Shown: one piece after another, positions 58,391-64,000 of the stretch
How the letters are laid out: every line of letters starts with the position of its first letter
Position numbering within the stretch: the stretch's first letter is position 1
Origin: Bog-756 sp963753905
GTDB taxonomy: Bacteria; Actinomycetota; Acidimicrobiia; Acidimicrobiales; RAAP-2
Length of the DNA stretch: 64,000 nucleotides
Direction of reading: 5' to 3'
NCBI GenBank assembly: GCA_963753905.1
Contig: CAVWDZ010000001.1
Span: 248,001 to 312,000 of the forward strand
Program-made: the position numbers and the translations under genes
The notes under the pieces: model-generated
What the model saw: only the letters and a program-made list of their open reading frames with translations
Database searches by the model: none
What the model was told of the DNA's origin: nothing

Positions 58391-59664
58391 TCTCCGGCGT
58401 TCCCTGGCTGATCGACATCGGTCGGAGCGTGCGCGAAGGGTTCTTCATGTTCTGGGAGACCCTGTGGCCGCTGATTCTGGGATTCGGGCTCTCGGGGGCG
58501 GTCCAGGCGTTCATCAGCCGTGATGCCATCCAGGCCGGTCTCGGCAACCACCGACCGGCTGCGGTGGTCCGGGCGTCGGGTTTCGGCATGGTCTCGTCGT
58601 CGTGTTCCTATGCGGCCTCGGCCATGTCGAAGTCCCTCTTCGTCAAGGGCGCCGACTTCGTTTCGGTCAATGTCTTCATGTTCGCCTCCACCAACCTGGT
58701 GCTCGAGCTGGGCATCGTGCTCGTCGTCCTCATGGGCTGGCAATTCGCCGCCAGCGAACTCATCGGCGGCATCATCATGATCGTCCTGTTCACGGTGCTT
58801 GCAAGCCTGTACCTCAGGGGGCGTCTGGTGATCCAGGCCAGAGCGCGACTGACCTCGGAGACGGGCGGCCGTGAGCACGGTCCCCCCGAGGACACCGCAC
58901 TCCAGCACGAACCCTGGCGCAAGCGCCTGCGCTCCAAGGGCGGCTGGGCGGACTCGGCTACGTACACGATGACCGACCTCACCATGATCCGGAGGGAACT
59001 GGTCATCGGGTACGTGGTGGCCGGGTTCCTCGCGACGCTGGTGCCGGTCCATGTCTGGAACATCCTGTTCCTGCACGGGCGCGGGTTCTGGACGAGCGTC
59101 GAGAACGCCATCGTCGGACCGCTCATCGCCATCGTCAGCTTCGTCTGCTCGGTGGGCAACGTGCCGATGGCGGCAGCCCTCTGGCACGGTGGGATCTCCT
59201 TTGGTGGGGTGATCTCGTTCATCTTCGCCGACCTGATCGCGCTACCCCTGCTGCTCATCTACCGGCGCTTCTACGGCACCCGGCTCATGTGGCGCATGCT
59301 CGGGGTCTTCTGGCTGGTCATGTCTCTCGCCGGGCTCATCACAGAGGGCATCTTCCGGGCCGCGGGGCTGGTCCCGACAACCCGGCCGGCGCAGATCGTC
59401 GCCAGCCACTTCGAATGGAACTACACGACCTATCTCAATGCCGTCTTCCTGGCGTTGTTCGCTCTCTTGTACTGGGCCTATCGCAACCGCGAGCGTCTCG
59501 GGGGCGGTCGTGACTACGCCATCGACCCGGTGTGCGGGATGCAGGTGGAGATCGCCCATGCAGCGGCCAGGGCGGAGCACCAGGACAGGACGGTCTACTT
59601 CTGCTCCGATCGGTGCCACGACCGGTTCGTGGCCACCTCGGTCAGGCCCCTGCTCACCCCGTAG
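58387..59664 (+). CDS. Permease (DUF318/ArsP-like) fused to a C-terminal YHS domain
   Basis: 425 residues. Several membrane helices (PLILGFGLSGAVQAF, SVNVFMFASTNLVLELGIVLVVLMGW, LIGGIIMIVLFTVLASLYLRG, VIGYVVAGFLATLVPVHVW) carry the permease fold of PF03773 with the conserved MVSSSCSYAASAMSKSLFVKGADF segment. The last 45 residues, DPVCGMQVEIAHAAARAEHQ and TVYFCSDRCHDRFVA, form a YHS metal-binding domain with a Cys-Gly-Met and FCSDxC pattern. Control by a CsoR repressor suggests export or handling of copper or another soft metal or metalloid (inference). Confidence 0.9.
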   Translation: MISGVPWLIDIGRSVREGFFMFWETLWPLILGFGLSGAVQAFISRDAIQAGLGNHRPAAVVRASGFGMVSSSCSYAASAMSKSLFVKGADFVSVNVFMFASTNLVLELGIVLVVLMGWQFAASELIGGIIMIVLFTVLASLYLRGRLVIQARARLTSETGGREHGPPEDTALQHEPWRKRLRSKGGWADSATYTMTDLTMIRRELVIGYVVAGFLATLVPVHVWNILFLHGRGFWTSVENAIVGPLIAIVSFVCSVGNVPMAAALWHGGISFGGVISFIFADLIALPLLLIYRRFYGTRLMWRMLGVFWLVMSLAGLITEGIFRAAGLVPTTRPAQIVASHFEWNYTTYLNAVFLALFALLYWAYRNRERLGGGRDYAIDPVCGMQVEIAHAAARAEHQDRTVYFCSDRCHDRFVATSVRPLLTP

Positions 59665-59732
59665 CGCTCGCTCGGGTCTGCAGCGGTACCCACCAGTGGA
59701 GTGCACCCCCGAACAGGGCGGCGTTGTGACCC

Positions 59733-60113
59733 CTACGATTGGCCTCTCTTGGCCATCCCGAACCACTCGTCGTAGTCGCGCAACCGGCTGGCCAGTGCAC
59801 CCATGATCCCCAAGGCGAACGTGGGCGACTCGTGGACCAGAAAGAGGAAGGTCTTCCGGTCGATGCCGGCCAAGACCGTCTCGGCGACGGCCACCGCCGT
59901 GACGTTACGAGGCAGTTGATCGATGAGCGCCCGCTCGCCGAAGACGTCATTCGGCCCGAGGGAGGCGACCACGGCCGGTCCTTTGCGCAGCTCGACGGCC
60001 CCGGACACGATCCCGTACATGTGTGATCCCTCGTCGCCCTCCTGATAGACCACCTCGCCGGCAGCCACTTCCCGGTGGGCAGGCGCATTTATGAACAGGC
60101 TGTTCGTCGCCAT
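59733..60113 (-). CDS. Cyclic nucleotide-binding domain protein
   Basis: 126 residues from the ATG at 60113, after AAGGGA; an in-frame upstream start at 60266 adds unstructured sequence. INAPAHREVAAGEVVYQEGDEGSHMYGIVSGAVELRKG is the beta-roll of the cNMP domain, and LGPNDVFGERALIDQLPRNVTAVA contains the phosphate-binding cassette FGERALIDQLPRNVTA (Glu and Arg in the usual places). There is no attached helix-turn-helix or effector, so it is a single-domain sensor. Confidence 0.88.
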   Translation of the reverse strand: MATNSLFINAPAHREVAAGEVVYQEGDEGSHMYGIVSGAVELRKGPAVVASLGPNDVFGERALIDQLPRNVTAVAVAETVLAGIDRKTFLFLVHESPTFALGIMGALASRLRDYDEWFGMAKRGQS

Positions 60114-60353
60114 CGCTGTCCCTTCCCGGCTGGAGCCGCCGTCGACACGACCGATCGTATCCGGAGTGCCGGGGGTACTGTCAGATCGGCCGGAGTCGAG
60201 GAGGACGACGCCACCTCCCCGCAACCACCCGCGGACGAACGAGCGGCGGGTACGGTGGGCATCCACACGGATCGCTGCGACGAAAGCGGTTGCACGACTG
60301 GGCGCGCGTCGTCGGGCACGTACAGCCGTTCAGCCTCGACCGAAGGGATTCTG

Positions 60354-61349
60354 ATGCGTGTGCTGGTGACAGGTGCGGGCGGGTTCATCGGATCACACAC
60401 GGTGGGTGCCCTGCTCGAAGCCGGTCACGAGGTCAGGGTCCTGGTCCGCGATCCGACCCGTGCCGAGCGCGCCCTCGGGCCATCGTGGGGCGAGGTAGAG
60501 GTAGCGATGGGCGACGTCACGGATCGCCGGGCGGTCGATCTCGCGCTCATCGAATGTGACTCGATCGTGCACCTGGCGGGGGAAATCGGTGTCGCCGGCG
60601 GGACCGGACCCACTTCGGCGACAGCGAACGTCGACGGAGTGCGCACCGTCCTGGATGCCGGCCTCGCCGTCGGCGCGGATCCGATCGTCTACACCTCGAC
60701 GGTCATGGCCTATCTCCCGGCTGTCGAGCAGGTGCTCACCCGTGATTCCCCGTTGGCGGCACCGTTGTCCGCGTACGGCGCGTCCAAGCTCGAGGCGGAG
60801 CTGCTGGTCCGGGCCAGACAGGAGGAGGGTGCGCCGGTCACCAGCTTCGTCGTCGGCGGGGTCTACGGCCCGGGGAGCCCCCACCGGGACGGGAGCTTTG
60901 CCGCCGTCCTGGGGGCGCTGCAGTTCATGATGCTGGCGCCACCCGGGGGCATGGGTGTCGTCGACGTCCGGGACCTGGCACTCCTCCTCGAGCGCTCCGT
61001 CGAGAAGGGCCAGGGCCCCAGACACTTCATGGCCGGCGGGCGGTTCGTGTCCTGGTCGGAGTGGACCGACCTCCTGGGGGAGGCTGCCGGCCGGCCTGTC
61101 ATGCGACAGGACGTTTCCCGGGAGGAGATGGTCGAGCTCGGGAAGGAGTTCGACCGCCAGCGGGCCGAGGGGGCGGACACTCCGGGACCGTTGTCGGAGG
61201 AGGCCGCGATCGTCATGACGAGCGGCGTGCCGACCGACGACACCGCGACGCTCGAAGCGCTCGGGGTCACGTATCGGCCGACCGTCCTGACGTTCCAGGA
61301 CCTCGTCGCCTACCTACGCGCAGCCGGGGACATCCCGCCATTCGGGTGA
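60354..61349 (+). CDS. NAD-dependent epimerase/dehydratase family protein
   Basis: 331 residues from the ATG at 60354 with GAAGGGA eight bases upstream; the longer frame to 60075 is shadow of the cNMP gene's promoter. RVLVTGAGGFIGSHTVGALLEAGHEVRVLVRD is the extended-SDR cofactor loop; DSIVHLAGE, VYTSTVMAY and YGASKLEAE are the active-site and YxxxK segments; VVGGVYGPGSPHRDGS follows. Sugar nucleotides, dihydroflavonol-like or other hydroxyketone substrates are possible. Confidence 0.88.
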   Translation: MRVLVTGAGGFIGSHTVGALLEAGHEVRVLVRDPTRAERALGPSWGEVEVAMGDVTDRRAVDLALIECDSIVHLAGEIGVAGGTGPTSATANVDGVRTVLDAGLAVGADPIVYTSTVMAYLPAVEQVLTRDSPLAAPLSAYGASKLEAELLVRARQEEGAPVTSFVVGGVYGPGSPHRDGSFAAVLGALQFMMLAPPGGMGVVDVRDLALLLERSVEKGQGPRHFMAGGRFVSWSEWTDLLGEAAGRPVMRQDVSREEMVELGKEFDRQRAEGADTPGPLSEEAAIVMTSGVPTDDTATLEALGVTYRPTVLTFQDLVAYLRAAGDIPPFG

Positions 61350-61376
61350 CGCTACCATTGCGCATTCAGAGCGCCG

Positions 61377-61928
61377 ATGCACATCGTTGACATCATCATT
61401 CCGGTGATCTGGATCGCGTTCTGGATCTACTGGCTCGTGGCGTCAGCCCGGACCAAGGCAACACGAACCCGGTCCATTTCGTCCCTTCCCATCCGGGTCG
61501 TGATCATCGTGATCGTGCTCTTTTCGATCCGGGCCCGAGTCTTCAGAGGGCACTCCGGCACGATCGATGATCCATGGCTCGAGGGCATCGGCCTCGCGGT
61601 GTTCCTGCTCGGCTTGGCCCTAGCGGCGTGGGCCAGGATCTATCTCGGCGGAAACTGGGGAACCCCGATGTCCCAGAAGGTCGATCCTGAACTGGTGACA
61701 TCCGGGCCATACCGGTACATTCGCCACCCGATCTATTCAGGGATCATCCTCGGAGCGATCGGGACGGCGATGGCGATCAGCATCTACTGGATCGTGGCCG
61801 TTGTCCTACTCGGGGCCTACTTCGTCTACAGCGCGACGGTCGAGGAACGCAACATGGGGCGTCTCTTTCCGGAGTCGTATCCCCTGTACAAACGCTCGAC
61901 CAAGATGCTGGTTCCGTTCATCTTTTGA
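61377..61928 (+). CDS. Isoprenylcysteine carboxyl methyltransferase-type membrane protein
   Basis: 183 residues with four or five transmembrane helices. The conserved PYRYIRHPIYSGIILGAIG segment near residue 115 and the C-terminal VEERNMGRLFPESYPLYKRSTKMLVPFIF are the ICMT/PEMT family signatures that bind SAM. The bacterial homologues methylate phospholipids or unknown lipids rather than prenylated proteins. It begins 27 bp after the epimerase stop. Confidence 0.9.
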   Translation: MHIVDIIIPVIWIAFWIYWLVASARTKATRTRSISSLPIRVVIIVIVLFSIRARVFRGHSGTIDDPWLEGIGLAVFLLGLALAAWARIYLGGNWGTPMSQKVDPELVTSGPYRYIRHPIYSGIILGAIGTAMAISIYWIVAVVLLGAYFVYSATVEERNMGRLFPESYPLYKRSTKMLVPFIF

Positions 61929-61997
61929 GAACGGTCCACAGACAGCCGACAGGGGATCAGAACGCTTCGGACTGCAGGGTCGGCGCTGAGGGCGAGC

Positions 61998-62240
61998 TCA
62001 CTGCTGATAGCCCTCGACCACGTCGGCCGGTCGCTCCGCCACATCGTTCGGATCCAACCCTGCGACCCGGTGGGCACGCCGTTGCCGGAGCAGGTCCCAG
62101 CATTGGTCAAGGGCGACTTCGATGCGTTGGACTCGGGCATTCTCCTCGTCGGTCAGCCCCTGGCCGACCCTCGACCGCTCCAGGCGGTGCTCTTCTTCGA
62201 CCAAGTCATTGATCCGTTGGGCAAGCTCACCGTCATCCAT
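61998..62240 (-). CDS. DUF2630 family protein
   Basis: 80 residues from the ATG at 62240; an upstream GTG at 62249 is possible. DDGELAQRINDLVEEEHRLE, ENARVQRIEVALDQCWDLLRQRRAHR and a PNDVAERPADVVEGYQQ end match the small coiled actinobacterial family DUF2630. Function unknown. Confidence 0.85.
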   Translation of the reverse strand: MDDGELAQRINDLVEEEHRLERSRVGQGLTDEENARVQRIEVALDQCWDLLRQRRAHRVAGLDPNDVAERPADVVEGYQQ

Positions 62241-62412
62241 GGCTGCCACGTTCCGGGGTCCTTGTCATCCGTTCCTCCTCTGTTGCGCTCGAACCGCGTG
62301 AACCGGTTCAGGATCGAGGCCATCTTGACGCCACCCCAACCGACCTTCAACTCGGCGACCATCGCCCCGGCCCCCCTCGGTGCCTCCCCTCGGGGATCCG
62401 CAGGGGCAAGGC

Positions 62413-63429
62413 TCACGATTGGGACGGATCGACGGTGATCAGCACCTTGCCGCACTCTTCCGAGCTGGTCAGGACGCTGAGCGCGTCGTCGAACCGATCG
62501 AGCGGGATCCGGTGGGTCACCAGAGCCGAGATGTCCCGGCGGGCGAGGAGCTCGATTGCGTCCTCGAAGCGCGGTGGGTACTCCATCGAACCCCGGATGG
62601 TGAACTGCTTCATGAGCAACATGAGATAGCTGGTGGGGACCTGCTCGTAGTGCAGAGCCACCACGGAGAGGCGCCCACCGACCGGCCCGTGCTCGAGCAC
62701 ATCAGTGAGGACGCGAGGCGCCCCGGAGGCTTCGATGAATGCCGCAGTAGCGGGTGTGGGCCCGAACAGGAACGGCGAGGTCCCGTGGAGACGGGCGAGT
62801 TCGGCCCACACGTCGGCGGCCACGGGATCGATGGCTGCTTGAGCGCCGAGGCCGAGAGCCAGCTCGAGGCGTGCGGGACTGGGGTCGACGGCGACGACCT
62901 TGCGGTGCCCGCGATCGACCAGGGTCGCGATGGCAGCGAGCCCGATGGGCCCACAGCCGAACACGGCGACACCGTCACCATCCTGGACCTCGGCCTGGTC
63001 GGCGGCCCGCATCCCGACGGCCAACGGTTCGCTGAGGGCGGCGATGTCGAGGGGGAGACCCTCGGGCACGAGGAACAGCCGTCCCCGGTCCACGTCGGTG
63101 ACCAGCAGCTGGGGGGTGAAGCCCCCCTGCTCCGCTCCATTGCCGATTCGCCCACGTTCGTCGTCGCCCGGATGGACGACCACCCGGTCACCGACCCTGA
63201 CCGAGGCGACGTCGGCGCCGACCCACTCGACCGTGCCGGAGATCTCGTGGCCCAGGCACAGGGGGGTACCGGTGGGCCCGGCTACGCCTCCCAGGCGGAT
63301 GTAGGAGAGGTCACTGCCGCAGATTCCGCAGGCGGCCACCGCCACCAGCGCGTCGCGTGGACCGGGATCTACCGGCTCGACCTCGTCGACCCGCACGTCC
63401 CCGGGGCCGTGCACTCGGACCTGTCGCAT
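62413..63429 (-). CDS. Zinc-type medium-chain alcohol dehydrogenase
   Basis: 338 residues. CGICGSDLSYIRLGGVAG and GHEISGTVEWVGADVASVRVGDRV form the catalytic domain with the zinc ligands Cys, His and Glu. The structural zinc lobe is missing, since GRIGNGAEQGGFTPQLLV replaces the usual four-cysteine loop. The cofactor loop is VAVFGCGPIGLAAIATLVDRG near residue 160, suited to NAD(P). It follows the VOC gene by 12 bp on the same strand. Confidence 0.92.
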   Translation of the reverse strand: MRQVRVHGPGDVRVDEVEPVDPGPRDALVAVAACGICGSDLSYIRLGGVAGPTGTPLCLGHEISGTVEWVGADVASVRVGDRVVVHPGDDERGRIGNGAEQGGFTPQLLVTDVDRGRLFLVPEGLPLDIAALSEPLAVGMRAADQAEVQDGDGVAVFGCGPIGLAAIATLVDRGHRKVVAVDPSPARLELALGLGAQAAIDPVAADVWAELARLHGTSPFLFGPTPATAAFIEASGAPRVLTDVLEHGPVGGRLSVVALHYEQVPTSYLMLLMKQFTIRGSMEYPPRFEDAIELLARRDISALVTHRIPLDRFDDALSVLTSSEECGKVLITVDPSQS

Positions 63430-63441
63430 GTACCGGCCTCC

Positions 63442-63909
63442 TCAGGGAGCCGGCTCGAACAGGAAGGCCATGGCATCGCGGATTCCCGCGTCGACGATCT
63501 CGATTCTGACGCCGAGCTCGTTACGGTGATAGGCGAACGCAGCCGGTGCAATGGTGCCCGACCTGCCGCACAGTTGCAGGGGGCAGCCTCCGGCCGACAG
63601 GGCGGCGCTCGAACCGGCGAGGTCATCGCTCCAGAACCCGATGTGGTGGAGGTTGGAGTGGTCGTTACAGGACCACACCGTGCCGGGGACCTCCTCGATG
63701 AGCTCGAGATGTGGTGGCTCGACCGAATAGCAGATCGTCGTCGGGAGGACGAGGTCATGGTCGTCTCCGTCGCGGTGCTCGACGGCGTCGAGGTGCATCA
63801 CGGGTCCCCACGTGACGTGGAGCTGGTCGGCGAGTGTGGCCTGCGCCTCGGGCAGATCGGGGACGACGATACCGACGTGGTAGAGCGGGGACAGCGGGCC
63901 GGCGGTCAT
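63442..63909 (-). CDS. VOC (glyoxalase/bleomycin-resistance/dioxygenase) family protein
   Basis: 155 residues. LYHVGIVVPDLPEAQATLADQLHVTW, ELIEEVPGTVW, HHIGFWSDDLAGSSAALSAGGCPL and RIEIVD show the double beta-alpha-beta-beta-beta fold and putative metal ligands (His, Glu). Similar proteins include lactoylglutathione lyase and methylmalonyl-CoA epimerase. The ATG overlaps the preceding SDR stop (ATGA). Confidence 0.85.
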   Translation of the reverse strand: MTAGPLSPLYHVGIVVPDLPEAQATLADQLHVTWGPVMHLDAVEHRDGDDHDLVLPTTICYSVEPPHLELIEEVPGTVWSCNDHSNLHHIGFWSDDLAGSSAALSAGGCPLQLCGRSGTIAPAAFAYHRNELGVRIEIVDAGIRDAMAFLFEPAP

Positions 63910-64000
63910 GGGAGCAGGTATCCGCCGTCGACGACCAGCGTGTGGCCGGTGACATAGCCGGCCGCCGAGCTGGCCAGGAACTGCACGGCACCGACGACGT
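63906..64000 (-). CDS. SDR family oxidoreductase, C-terminal end (rest beyond window)
   Basis: The minus strand at the right edge encodes VVGAVQFLASSAAGYVTGHTLVVDGGYLLP and a stop, the standard SDR C-terminal segment (YVTGHTLVVDGG). The remaining two-thirds of the gene lie outside. It forms an operon with the VOC and alcohol dehydrogenase genes. Confidence 0.88.
   Translation of the reverse strand, partial: VVGAVQFLASSAAGYVTGHTLVVDGGYLLP

Noticed and set aside
62380..63957. 525-residue plus-strand frame
   Set aside because: Antisense to the alcohol dehydrogenase and VOC genes, which show clear catalytic motifs.

Overview
The window is high-GC DNA with many GTG starts. It encodes Lsr2, a DUF2510 protein, a DUF2630 protein, a CsoR-family repressor and many SDR, acyl-CoA, P450 and amidohydrolase enzymes. 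This points to a free-living actinomycete (Actinomycetota). An Acidimicrobiia-, Mycobacteriales- or Frankia-like catabolic generalist fits the gene content, but the lineage is inference; there is no rRNA or other marker gene to settle it. I saw no insertion sequence, integrase, CRISPR array, tRNA or rRNA.

Layout. 1-8.0 kb: catabolic cluster, with the end of an SDR, an amidohydrolase, a GntR/FCD regulator divergent from an FMN-dependent NtaA/SnaA-type monooxygenase, a class III CoA-transferase, a CitE-like lyase, a DapB/DAPDH-like dehydrogenase and an HSL-type esterase. 8.1-18 kb: small stress, lipid-binding and secreted proteins, two degraded genes (a YVTN beta-propeller scrap and a PLDc_N/DUF1707 pseudogene) and long non-coding stretches. 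18-21.8 kb: bicupin protein divergent from a P450-SDR pair, then a TetR regulator. 21.9-37.8 kb: the main accessory region. It holds a TauD-type dioxygenase, an NTF2-fold protein, an internally deleted Rieske micro-ORF, a Baeyer-Villiger monooxygenase, a cyclase-family hydrolase, an epimerase-like protein, a full-length Rieske oxygenase, a second amidohydrolase, a small ABM monooxygenase, SDRs, an acyl-CoA dehydrogenase, a fused alpha/beta 2-oxoacid dehydrogenase E1, a TetR regulator and an acyl-CoA ligase.

Six copies of a 13-bp motif (ACYGGTCGGTACA and close variants) lie in the promoter gaps between 23.3 and 36.1 kb, including in front of the TetR gene at 35436-36065. I read these as one TetR regulon for uptake-independent breakdown of an unidentified cyclic or branched carboxylic substrate: CoA ligation, dehydrogenation, ring oxygenation, ester or ring hydrolysis, and oxidative decarboxylation. 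The enzyme families are well supported; the pathway and substrate are inference.

38-44 kb carries secreted or lipid-anchored proteins (a four-repeat cysteine protein, an Ser/Thr-linker lipoprotein, a frameshifted beta-propeller lipoprotein and a PQQ-type propeller), a GNAT enzyme, an O-methyltransferase and two tiny overlapping genes. 45-50 kb: a three-gene P450-SDR-DAPDH-like operon divergent from a second HSL-type esterase. 50-54 kb: Lsr2, an SRPBCC protein, secreted proteins, and a large lipoprotein hydrolase divergent from a TetR gene with a palindrome between them. 54-64 kb: HAD phosphatase, ParB-like small protein, aquaporin, YbhN-type membrane protein with a lipoprotein, a CsoR-like repressor with a perfect operator in front of a permease-YHS fusion, a cyclic-nucleotide-binding-domain protein, an epimerase, an isoprenylcysteine methyltransferase-type protein, DUF2630, and a second catabolic operon (SDR end, VOC protein, zinc alcohol dehydrogenase) running off the right edge.
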